From NCBI GenBank assembly GCA_047495785.1, contig JBLDXI010000021.1:1488001-1552000 (forward strand): a stretch of DNA of 64,000 bases, in the 5' to 3' direction. The position numbers were made by a program, and so were the translations under genes. The stretch's first letter is position 1; every line of letters begins with the position of its first letter. The DNA comes from Lepidodermella squamata. Lineage: Eukaryota > Gastrotricha. A model generated the notes under the pieces. The model was not told where the DNA came from. It did no database searches and was given only the letters and a program-made list of their open reading frames with translations. This document shows positions 46,677 through 57,573 of the stretch, piece after piece.

Positions 46677-49600
46677 ATGATGGCTTCAAGTTACGGCGAT
46701 CATTTTCAAACCGGCGGGACTTATGGCGTTAATTTTGTGCCACCGAGTGATTTTCGGCCCAAGCAAGTGCCACCGATCGCTAATGCTAACCCATCCCCGC
46801 CTCGTTGGTTAAAGTACCAGGTCTACTCAGACCCCTCCGTTTTCGCAACAATCGACGAGCATGCGGTCAATGTAGCTCGTACAAACTACGACACGTTCAA
46901 CGCGTTCATTTACAATTTGGTTTATTCGAAAAATTTTACACCGCTCGAAAGATTGCGATTGATTTATCGATGGCTTACTGCGAGAAATCTTCAAACCATC
47001 AATTTTAACCAGGCTCAGGCCCTTCAACCCGGCTCGCCTGAAGACGTCGTCGTCGGATTTCGACACCGACGTTCGACTTACAGCAAAATTTTTGAGACAC
47101 TCTGCCTAGCTGCCGGAATTCCGTGTGCGCTGATCACTGGCGTTGCGAAGGGTATTGAATACCGCCCGGGTTTTAAGGTGGCTCAGTACCGAACCGGGGC
47201 GCCTATCGAAAAAGAGCAGCAGTATAACCACTCGTGGAATGCGGTTTACATCGACAATTCTTGGCAGCTGGTCGACGTGCAGTGGGGAACTCGATTTTTG
47301 CAGACTTCGGCCGATGCTCATTCGGCGAGTCGAAGCAGTGATGAAAATTTGATTTACGAATACGACGATTTTTATTTTATGCCCGACCCTAGCCATTTGA
47401 TATATTCACACTACCCAGACGACGACCGGTGGCAACTAATGCCTAATCCCGTCGCTTTTGACGTGTTTCAAAGCCTGCCCTTAGCTAAGAGTCACTTTTT
47501 CCTGGCCGAACTTCAGTTTTGGTCGCATAATACCGGTGTTGTGCAAGCGAGAAATGGCGCTATAAAGCTGAGTATTGGCTATTGGAAACCTGTCGGGTTT
47601 ACCTACAAAATGTGGGACAGCGATACGCTATCTCAAGAAACGCCAAACCGCATACCGCTTCATCGATTCGTTCTGCAAGAAATGGGCGATGGAATCGTTA
47701 ATTACTATATTAAGCTGCCTTATGCCGGGTCGTTCTATTTCAGCATTTTTGTCCAACGTCTCGATGAAATGGAAGTTGGCAAACCGGCTGTTTATAACGC
47801 GGCGTGTGAGTACAAAATTATTGGAGATCGAGCCGCGACTTCAGCCTCGGGAGGTCCCATTGTCCCATATCCGGATGTTGATTCAACCTATGGCTATGGC
47901 TCTTCACTCTATTACTACCAGTATGGCCTGGTACCTTCATTCAAAGCCGGTGTTGTCCAAGCATCGGTGATGACGAATGATTTCGACCTTACGTTTGCGA
48001 AAACGAAACAGCCGCGAATTTATTTCCGACTTCGGCCGATCGAAGACAGTTCGGGTAACGTCGAGCTGCCTATTGACATTCGCGATACAAGCCAACTGGC
48101 GAAAGTTGTCGGCCGGCTGCCGAACCCTGGCGAGTTCGTTCTAGAGGTTTACGCTAACGATCCGGTGACTGACGGCAATCAATACACGCATATCGGCCAG
48201 TATTTGATTGTTGGCGGTGGGGTGGATCTGCCTGAATTCCGCCCTGGTCCGCCTCAATCGTCTCCGGCTGGTTTCGCCCGTTATCCGGATACTTATGAAC
48301 TTCAATCGAACAAGCCGTATTCAAAACTAGTCTACCAACCGTCAGCTGCTGCGAATTCGTTACCGCCGCGGGATAAACCGAAGTCTCAACAGGTAATTCA
48401 ACTCATTTTTTTTACCGGAATTTTGTCGTAAAACTGTGAGTTTGGCGCATATAATTATGTTAAAAGGAGGTTTTTCCGACGAAACAGCGCGAAAATGTTG
48501 CGGTTACGAACCTGCCGTTGATTATACGGGGTACAGCAAGCATATGCATTATAACCGGGCCCAAAGAAGTTTGTTGTCACGTGTAATGTCCCGCGCTCTT
48601 TTTAGCTGTATCATCGCTTTTATACACGTATATTCTCATCATCGTATACCAGTATCGCATTCTTTCGCGCATGACAGACAGAGTTTCTTACGTTTTTTGC
48701 ATGGCTATATTCTTACTACGTGAAAACATGAAAACTAGGAAGTACTTATATGATATGGCTGCGAAAGGTGTTTCTATCATAAATATGTCTCGGGCTCAGC
48801 TGGCTTTCCTCTCATAGATTATTCCAGCAGATGTATATGTTTATTTGCTTTCTCCTCACCTTTGTGGTTCCTAAGATTGAGCTCATCTTTGTTTCTTGTT
48901 TTTATAGAGTGTCGGCCCTGTTGCTTTCTCCGCATCGCCAATGAACACTAGCGGGAATAGATCAACCGTCACTGTCCACGCGACTCCTTTCACTCCGAGT
49001 TCTGCGACTGGAGCGAAACCATCTGCCGATACAGCTAAGCCCCACGGCGATATAATGGTTGAATTACCCGCGCCTCCACCTGATTGGGCTGATGACAGCG
49101 ATCTTGGCCCTGTTGTCGCTAAAGTCGTGTCTTCATCGCCGTTCCGGTCTCAGCCGGGCAATCGACCAGTTACCCAGTCACCACCAACTGCGCCGAAACC
49201 CTTCCGACCAGCACCGGGTAGCGGCCAATCATCGCCGAGCCTTGCTCGAAAACAAGCAACTGAGCCATCTGGGAAAACTCAACAGTTGTTCCCACCGACT
49301 ACTGTTAACATCACGTTCGATGAACCGAAAGCCAGTTCGGTTTCGGCGGGTCAGCAGCAAAGCGCGCCATCTCCGGCTATTAAACACGGCGGCGTCCCAA
49401 TCGGGTCCCCGGCTCCGTTCTACCAGCAGAAGAGGGACCAATCGCCTGTTCCCAAAGACAAGCAACTAGGCGTTACAGTCACGTTTGTCCCGGAAAAGGC
49501 CAAAGACGCGTCCCCGCCTCGTAACGATTCGGCGAAACCGGAACCAGCTGGTAATAACCAACAAGAAAAGCCGTCACCGCCACGTTACGAATCAGATGCA

Positions 49601-52600
49601 AGCGTGTCGTCTGGCTACAAACCGTTGGCTGATGTGATTCAGCAGTCATTTGCGTTTAACAAGCAAGAAGCTTCGCCGCCTCGTCAAGACCAAACAGTCA
49701 CGTTCAAGCAACCTTCACCGCCTCGCCAACAGCAAGAACCGGCGAGTTATTCGACAAAGCAACCATCTCCGCCTCGTCAGCAGCAAGAGCCGGCGAATTA
49801 TTCGACGAAGCAACCGTCGCCGCCGAGGGGCGAAGAGGTCGAAATCGCATCAGGCTCTTCCCTAAAGAAAAAGCAAAGCTTTGTCTATCGAACCGATAAA
49901 TTCGCGATTACTTCGAACTATCAACGCCCGGCGAATGCCCCGGCTCCCACTGCTCCAGCTCAGTTTCAAGTCGCTAGAACTAAGGCGGAAGCTGCGCCGC
50001 CCGTTGCCCCGGTCGCTGCTGGATCGGGCCAGGGCCCGGCTCATTTGATTAACGAGGAGCTTGAACAGTACGAAGAACATCAACGCGTTTTCTCCAACGT
50101 CGATCGACACGCGTTTGAAGTCGCCCGAGCACAGCATTCAACATTCAGAGACCTGGTTTGGGATTTGATTTATTCCCATAACATCAGCGGTAATATTTAC
50201 GAATTATTAAGGAAGACTATTTTAATTTTCTATTATAATTCCTAGACGATTTGGAAAAAGCTCGCGCTCTATTTTTGTGGCTGTGCACTAAAGATCTGTC
50301 GACAATGCAGTTCATTAACGTTACCCCTGGAAGCCCGGAGGATGCGCTGATGGGTTTGAAGTCTGGCTCACAAACCTACGCCTCGGTTTTCGAAATGCTA
50401 TGCTCGTTTGCTGGTCTCCACTGTGTTACAATCAGCGGTTTTGCCAAGGGCGTCGATTACCAGCCTGGCATGAAATTCGAAGGTAAAGAAGCTCTCCACT
50501 CGTGGAACGGTGTGCTGGTCGACGGCCAGTGGCGCCTGGTTGACACCCATTGGGCCGCCCGGCGTATGGTCGGACGTCGCTCTATCGACAATCTGCGTTA
50601 CGAACTCGATGAATTTTTCTTCTTGACCTCGCCTCGCCAGCTGATTTACACCCATTTCCCCCACGACCCGTCGTGGCAACTTCTCGAAAGCCGGGTAACA
50701 CTGGCTGAATTCGAGAATCTACCGCCTGTTAAATCGCTGTTCTTCAAACTCGGGCTGAAATTTGTCGACGACGCTGGCCAAGCTGTTTTGCCCGCCCCGT
50801 ACGGCGAACGTAAAGTTCAACTTCAATTCAACAAGGCCGATGCGGCTTCAATTGATTTCAACTACGCGTTGACGATGGATAACGGCTCCGATGAAGCCAG
50901 CGTGCCAGGCGACAAATCTGCGGTGAAATTGAATCGATTTGTTTTCCATGAGATTGCGCCTCACAATGTCGCGTCATTCCTACTCCGCTTGCCTAATGCC
51001 GGTAATTACCGCTTCGTTGTTTTTGCGACTCCGAAAACGACGGAAACTCAGTCGGCGTCGGCGGTCGACAAATCGGACAGGGCTTACTCAGCAGTTTGCG
51101 AGTGGAAAATCAACGCTGGCCGGCCTGCGACGAATTCGGCACCGTTTCCGTCGTGTTCCGCGCAACGTTGGGGGCCGCCTCTAGCCGCGTTGTCCCAAAG
51201 CCGCGGCGTGACTGATTTGCCAATCGACGCCAGGATTCATACGGATTCGAATGGAATCGCCGAAATCGTCCTGCGGAAAACGAACGCAAATCCATCGATA
51301 ATCTTCGCTGGGAAATTGCGGGCTTTCCGCGGTTTTGAGGAGGCTGTCCTCGACACGGCTGTTCTTCACCGGCTGGTCGGTTCTGACAAGGCGGTTTTCA
51401 CGATTTCCGCCCCGGGCCGAGGCGAGTTTGGTATCGACATCTTCACCACGCGGCCCGATGATGAGCCAACAGGCGGTAAAGGTGCGCAAAGCGGCCAGCG
51501 GACTTTGTTCCATTTGTGCCAGTACTTGGTGATTTGCGAGGAGCCGACCGTTTCCGGCATTCGCTTCCCGGCATTACCAGCCGGTTATCTCGGTGCTCAG
51601 CGGTCGTTTGCCGAACTCGGGCTCAGTGTCATCAGCCATCCCGACCCGTTTGTTCGGGTGAAAAACGACAGCGCCCCGCTCGAAGTGATTTTCGGAATCA
51701 CACCGGGTCGCCCAGTTAGAGCGGTATCGAGCTTGATTCGTCTGTCGGCCCCTACCCCCGGTAGCCCTACTGAAGATCTATCCGACTGGGTGCTCCATCA
51801 ATCACCACTCTCGGGTGACAGAATCGCCTTGTAAGTCAAGCAAAATTTCAACTTGAAAAGTTTTTTCGAAAAATTTATTGGCACTCATCATTGAGAGTTC
51901 CGGGTACGGCGACAAAGCAGCAACTTCGCAGAACAGCGAATGCGACAAAACGGCAAATTTTTTATTTTGCGACAAAACAGCGAAAACTTAGTATGTAAAA
52001 GATGCGTCGTGTTTCTGCTGTTATGTCGCAATTTGAAAAAGTTGCTGTTTTGGGCATTTGCTGTTATGACGGTCTGCTGTGGGAGTGCTACGTCCCACTT
52101 CTTAAATTCAAAAATACTTTATATTTGTTTATACTTTATTTCGATTTCCGTGTTATCGAAATTGCTTAATTGCGTGACCTTGTTATGTTTTTTCAGTGTG
52201 TGCCGATTCCCGAAGTCTGGGACGTATAAGCTACAGATCTTTGCCCAATCTGCCGACGCCGTAGCGCAGGCGGACTCTATTCCTGGTGTCTACAATTATC
52301 TCATCGATGTCGCTAAGGGTCCGGTTAAACTCGCGAATGAAGAATTGTTGCCGTTCCCGAAGCAGTACTCGCAGTGGCACGAGGGCGGGTTCCTAATCGA
52401 ACCACTCGACGGCTTAATCAGTCAAGACCGCATGCCGGGTGGGAATGCGAACCGGCTGCTCGTCAGAATCGCCATACCCCGGGCGAGAAAAGTAGCCGCT
52501 GTTGTCGGCGATACGTGGACGCATCTCGTTGCCGGCACCGACGGCATTTGGGAGGGCGTGGTTGTTCTCGACAAGGTGTGGTCGAATCCGAACCCGAACG

Positions 52601-52686
52601 CGAAACGGCTCGCTGTATCCGCCAATTTCCTGATCGATTCGCCTAATGCATATGCTACTCTATTAGAATACAAGCTCGGCGCTTGA
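46677..52686 (+). CDS. Double KY/transglutaminase-like cytoskeletal protein (two modules, catalytic Cys lost in both)
   Basis: Four exons (46677-48392, 48908-50189, 50246-51830, 52197-52686) join in frame (phases 0, 1, 2) to 1690 residues. Each half is a KY/hillarin-type module: a transglutaminase-like core followed by beta-rich KY domains. Core 1 keeps His185 (NHSWNAVYID) and Asp200 (WQLVDVQWG), but the nucleophile position in the C-x-G-Y motif is Arg132 (RSTYSKIF). Core 2 keeps His1084 and Asp1099, but the position is Ser1041 (SQTYASVF). Both cores should be unable to cross-link or cleave. A Pro-rich linker (about residues 573-940) separates them, with tandem QPSPPRQQQEPA repeats at nt 49711-49818. 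Vertebrate KY and fly hillarin act at muscle Z-discs and septin or actin structures; by analogy this is a scaffold. I assume one transcript because the splice phases fit; two adjacent genes is the alternative. Confidence 0.85.
49711..49818 (+). repeat. Tandem proline-rich coding repeat
   Basis: Within exon 2 of the double KY gene, a unit of about 17 codons (QPSPPRQQQEPASYSTK and the variant with N for S) occurs twice with a third partial copy. PSPPR-type motifs resemble SH3-binding linkers. Confidence 0.75.
51905..52080. repeat. Imperfect long palindrome in KY gene intron 3
   Basis: The left side (51930-51990, with GCGACAAAACAGCGAAAA) and the reverse complement of the right side (52006-52070, with TTGCTGTTTTGGGCATTTG) align over about 60 bases with scattered mismatches. 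The GCGACAAAAC unit also repeats directly. MITE-like or satellite-like fold-back; no coding capacity. Confidence 0.65.
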
Positions 52687-53633
52687 ACTTTACTATGAAT
52701 TTTTTATTCAGATAGACCACACACTGCCGCAATCATTGTTAACCCGTGTTTATTCGATGTTTTTAGCATCTCTCTTACCCAGAAATCGTTTTAATTTTGC
52801 ATTTTCTTCCATTCCAGAGACTGCTTATTCTTTCTATGAGAAAAACCACATTTCATTGGTGTCTTTGCGCTTCTCCTTTGCTTGGTATCGCAATGTTTTT
52901 TAACCTCGATTGGAAAGAGTGAGAGCAATTTTATTGTGCCAGTTGCATCTTTCAGATGATCAACCTTAACAGCTCGTTTTTTTCCGAAGAGAATTATGTA
53001 TGCATGATTTTGTCTTTATAATTTCCTATCGTCATTGCAAACTAAAAATTATTAACTGATTTTATCGGTGTTTTTATTTCGTTTGTAGTTTTGTGAGTGC
53101 CGAATAGTATGGAAAGAATAAGTGAATAATTCTAGAATATTTCGCTACTAATTTTTTAGCGTTGTTTTCACTGAACCTCCCTTTGATCGATTGATGCTGC
53201 TGGAAAATTTTGTTGTAAAGAAAATAAATTATCTCAGCCTGGTTTTTTGGAAATTGAAAGTGCGCGTTGTTCTGCCATATTTTACCCGTAAATGTGCTAT
53301 TTAGAGTTATATTATCTGCTTTTTCGCCGTCGCACTTTTTGCGAGATGATAACTAAAATAATATTATGTAAATTTGCGAAATTTCATCCTTGTTGAAAAA
53401 TATTTTGTGCAAATCGTGTCAGTTTTCGAAGGATGGAATAAGAAGTAAAAATTTTATTTGTTTCTGCCCAACGTTTCTACTATGGAAATGAACGATTCAC
53501 GTTACAATAAGGAAAGGATCGCTCCTTTTGGACAACCTCAGATTTTGCGAGTTTTCTAAAAGCACTGAGATGGGCTAGGTGCTATAATGAAAATTGACGA
53601 TAATGACTCTTAGCGGTACAATACCGAGACACG
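52687..53633. other. 3' flanks of the double KY gene and cysteine-rich gene B (convergent)
   Basis: 950 bp, T-rich, no recognised exon. Confidence 0.4.
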
Positions 53634-54060
53634 TTATTTAGCATCGCTTGGCTCCTCCTCGCCGAAGAAGACCTTCCAGTCTTGGGGCTGACTTGAAAAC
53701 GGCTTTCTAGTCATGCACTCGAGGTTGCATTCGATGCTATCGATGGGCATGCCAGCCTCTTCCAGGGTGCTGCAGTAGGTTGTGCAGATGCACGAATCAG
53801 CGCAGTTGGCCTGCTTCTGGCGACGGCTTTGGATGACGGGGTGCCGAGACGACGCACCGGCGGCCCAAACCGCGGATGAAGTCGGCATTTCACACTTCAC
53901 TCGGCACTGCCTAAAATCACACGCATTCGTAATAATTATTTCTTGGTAATTTAGTAAGGTCTTACTCGAATGGATTCAGTTCCATGTCCTCAGAGTCCTG
54001 AGCGTTGACAGCAATCGCCACGGCAGCGGCAAGAGCAAGAAATAAAATTCCGCGAGACAT
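53634..54060 (-). CDS. Small secreted eight-cysteine protein B (unknown family)
   Basis: Two exons in coding order (54060-53966, 53910-53634; phase 2) encode 123 residues. A clear signal peptide (MSRGILFLALAAAVAIAVNA) is followed by an acidic spacer and cysteines at 34, 38, 68, 72, 74, 78, 93 and 97: C-x3-C-x29-C-x3-C-x-C-x3-C-x14-C-x3-C. A dibasic patch (SRRQK) precedes the third Cys. It is the paralogue of the gene at 28396-28823: QCRxxC and CxxxCxCxxYC are shared, the intron sits at the same place and phase, and both are 123 residues. The C-terminal tail is acidic and has no cysteine. Probably secreted; no function assigned. Confidence 0.85.
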
Positions 54061-55068
54061 TTTAGTCAAGGTTAATAAAAATAAACTATTGCAAGTCTGG
54101 CAAAAATATGAGAACGAGCTTACTGAGCGAAAACGCAATAAAAAAATTGACTAGTCGCTAATATAAAGTGTTTACGGGGTACAATTTGCGTGATATTCGA
54201 AGGCATCACGCGGTGCGAGGCGGTTTTATGGCTCGTAGGCGGGGGCAATATTTGACATCCTTGATTTTTATATATCTTCCTGTTGAAAGGCGGTAGTCGC
54301 TTTGGCGCGGCGCGTTTGAGTGAGGAAATCCTTTTATAATGATGTTTTTGCCTACTACGATGATGCTCCGTTCCAGACATCGCCAGCCTTCGATCATCGG
54401 GGCTATGTCTCGAATTTAAACCTATGTCATATTGCGCGCTGCCGTTTTTCCTGTACAAATATAATGAAGTTTCCCATTCCTACGCTTATCGTTTATCGTT
54501 GGATAATGATGCATTTTCGATAATAATAATCAATGATTTCGATCGCCTCCTCGGTCAGTCAGTAATATTGCGCTTTAAGCACCTGATATTGAAATTTTAT
54601 CTCGCGTATCGAGGCGTTCCAGGTGCTATTAATTTCACTCCTACTCTCTCGCGTACGTCTTTTACACGCTGCACCCCTAGGGAGATGATAGTCAAGGGTG
54701 CCAATGACGAAATTTGAGGCGATTGTTTTTAATAAAAGCTGATTTTTATTTGATTTCCTGTAGCTCGATATTATAAACTGCAGATAATACATTGTTCATC
54801 ATAGAACGCATGAGTTTTTGGAAAATTATAGGCAAGCATTAATCATTGCCTCTAATAAATAATATGACATGAGATTCGGTGACAAATATCGAAAAATCAC
54901 AAGCAAGCTAAATTGTGCACCGATTTAGTTTCCGAAATCAATCAGAATTCACAGGCGCGGTCTGAATTTGTTCTAATATGTGTTACAAAATGAATAAAAA
55001 TAAATCACGTCAAAGAACGTTACAAAGTGTATTCTAATAGCTACTGATATCGACTCTATTATGATGGA
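54061..55068. other. Intergenic region upstream of cysteine-rich gene B
   Basis: 1 kb. Open frames here are short and lack features. It holds the promoter of gene B on one side and the 3' flank of the neuropeptide-like gene on the other. Confidence 0.4.
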
Positions 55069-55449
55069 TTAATTGTTGAAATCGATTTCGTTTCCGAGTT
55101 GCTGGAGATCGACAGCGGTCGATTGTTTAACCTTGCGGCGGGGTTCTGATTGCTGAAATGGCGTAGCAGGGCTTTCTTCTTCATCATCATCGTCTTCTTC
55201 GGGGTTTTGAAGAGCGTTCCAGACGTCGTCCCAGTCGCTGCCGTAAGATGGGCGAGCAAAGGCCATTCGATTGAGGATGTCATCGAAGCGAAGAGCCCGT
55301 TTTGCAACTGCTTCGACGTCTTCTATCTCAGCACTTGGCTCTTCGAATGAGGCAGATCGTGCGCTTCGTTTAACTGGGCGCGCAGCTGTCATTTGGAAGA
55401 GCATAACGTTTGCGACCAGCAGGCTAGCAACAATCAGCTTCGAAGCCAT
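55069..55449 (-). CDS. Neuropeptide-like secretory precursor
   Basis: 126 residues in one exon. A signal peptide (MASKLIVASLLVANVMLFQM, cleavage near TAA23) is followed by dibasic processing sites at KR27-28, KR50-51 and RRK104-106. Convertase cleavage would release a 21-residue acidic peptide, a central peptide beginning ALRFDDILNRMAFARPSYG with a very acidic end (DDDDEEE), and a C-terminal peptide. The peptide pattern matches no family I can name. A non-neuronal secreted peptide is the alternative. No intron is needed. Confidence 0.7.
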   Translation of the reverse strand: MASKLIVASLLVANVMLFQMTAARPVKRSARSASFEEPSAEIEDVEAVAKRALRFDDILNRMAFARPSYGSDWDDVWNALQNPEEDDDDEEESPATPFQQSEPRRKVKQSTAVDLQQLGNEIDFNN

Positions 55450-57573
55450 TTTTATCGGGAATTATTATTTAATAATTAATCAGAGCTATGAACAGAAAGA
55501 AGTTGGCGATATGAATCAAGTCAAAAAAGTTGATTGAAGTTTAGGTGTTTTTGTAAAATTGTCTGATGCAGAAGAACACTCGCTGCGTGTTGCATTCCCT
55601 TGCCCATCAGGTTTGCGTGGTTAATTTCGAAAGATTCAAGGGCCCGCGCAAAATTGTGTCTTAGCTTAAATATAAACAGCACGTTTCCTAACATTTCCAA
55701 GAAGAGAGTAGTATATGCCTCCAGCTGTGATCATTGAATCATTGATCAGGATTCCGCAAACCTTCGCAAAGCTAAAATGTGGAAATTGCGATCATTGGTT
55801 CGCATTGAAATTTCAACAAACAGATGAATAGCGAAAATCTTCAAGTTGGAATAGCAATATCTGCCATATTGTAGCCTTCACTTCTGGAGTCGCCACAGTC
55901 GGGAAAAGACAGTATGCAAGGAAACATCGACATTTCATGATTGAGTTTGCACGCGCAGTAAATGGGCGGAAAAAAACATGTTATTCCCATTAATTAATAA
56001 GATATATCCATTACTGTTTGCGGGAAAATAATTTAGTTATAACTAATTAGGAAGTGCGCTTTGTTAGCATCCGTATCGATAGAATTAATGTTCAGTGATG
56101 TGCGTTATATTTCGCCGGGAGCCGGGAGGGAAGCCAGGAGGGTATGGCTGATTAGTTTATGTCTTCTCTACATATTTTACCTTCAATAATGAATCATTCG
56201 TTATGAAGATTTTCGAAAGAGCAAAACCTACCGAGACTCAGAATTTTGAACCAATGTCGATATGAATCTGTTTGCCCCATTTATCGCTGCAGTACGTGCG
56301 TATGGACCAAAAATGCTGAAAGTGAGTGAAGCCATGCGAAGAAAGCCTGTCCTACCGTATTTAACACCCCCTTCCCTCCCCCAAATAAAAATGGCTTCGG
56401 ATTTCGGAGAAATAGAAGGCGTTTGATCGAATTAGAATAATGAATGGACGGAAACAGCGAAATAAGTTTTCTGTAAATGTGATTGAGGCTAAAAAAAGTT
56501 TCAAGAGCTGCGCGTGTCCCACCCCACTGCTCGATATTCTGATTTTTCTTCTAATTTATGAGCTCAGCAATTAACACCACATAAATTAGAAAACATTCAC
56601 ATATGAAACGAATGGGCCACAATCAAATAGCTTCCCCAAATGACTTTTGCGATGACGGTTTCATCGAGTGGAGGGCAAATAATGACCACCCCCGTTTCCT
56701 CATTCCTCAGCCGTTCGCATTATTTCCGCCGCAGACGTTGCTCGGAAAAGGAGGACTCCCATGCCAATACTGCCTCCGGACTCCGGACGTTAAATTACGC
56801 GGCTAATGAGATTACCTATAAAGTAACTCACGATAACATCAGGTTTGCAAAGGAAGTGCAGTGGAAAAACGCATAATTTTTTGCGCGGCTCTCGTGCCCT
56901 GCCGAGTATGACGTGATTGAGTGAGATCGATTGATTTCATCTGTGAAGGAATGCACTTCGGTAAGACTTCTCAAACTAATAATGTATTGACATATGATCT
57001 GTCAAATTTGACCCTATTAAAGAGGCGAAGTCTTGAGTCAAAAGGCACTCGAGCGGCTATGACTAATTATTTTAATGACTCGATGTTTGTATTGAATGCA
57101 ACCAAGTATTCAGCTGAAATTACACGTGAATGGATAAAATACGTGTTTCTTCATCCGCAGATCATTTTTAACCCACATTCTGGCGAAAAGATCTTGGGAT
57201 TGATTTGAAAAGCAGGCGTCTCTTTATTTCCCGGAATTTCAATCAACCCACGAGAAATTGGCGAGTTAGAGACACTGGTCGTATGAAAATAGGTTGGGAT
57301 GCTGAAACACCACGCACCTTCATCTTGATGACTTCGGCGGTCTGAGTGCATGTCTTAGACCTGATCAAAGAATGACTGTGTCACTTTGTCACTCAATGTA
57401 TATAAAAAAGAGTTCGTGTCGACTATTAAAACATTTTATTTGCGAACACGAAAATCTACACATTCGGAAAAGTCACCAGTGTGATGAGCAGCGATGAGCA
57501 GCAGCGCAAGTAAAACTCTCGCAAATCACAAAACTGAGTCACAATTTTATTGACGAAGCCATTGCAAAAAGTT
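55450..57573. other. Intergenic region upstream of the peptide gene and downstream of Brr2
   Basis: 2.1 kb without a recognised exon, RNA gene or repeat. Open frames at 56603-56876 and 56921-57208 have no features. Confidence 0.4.
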
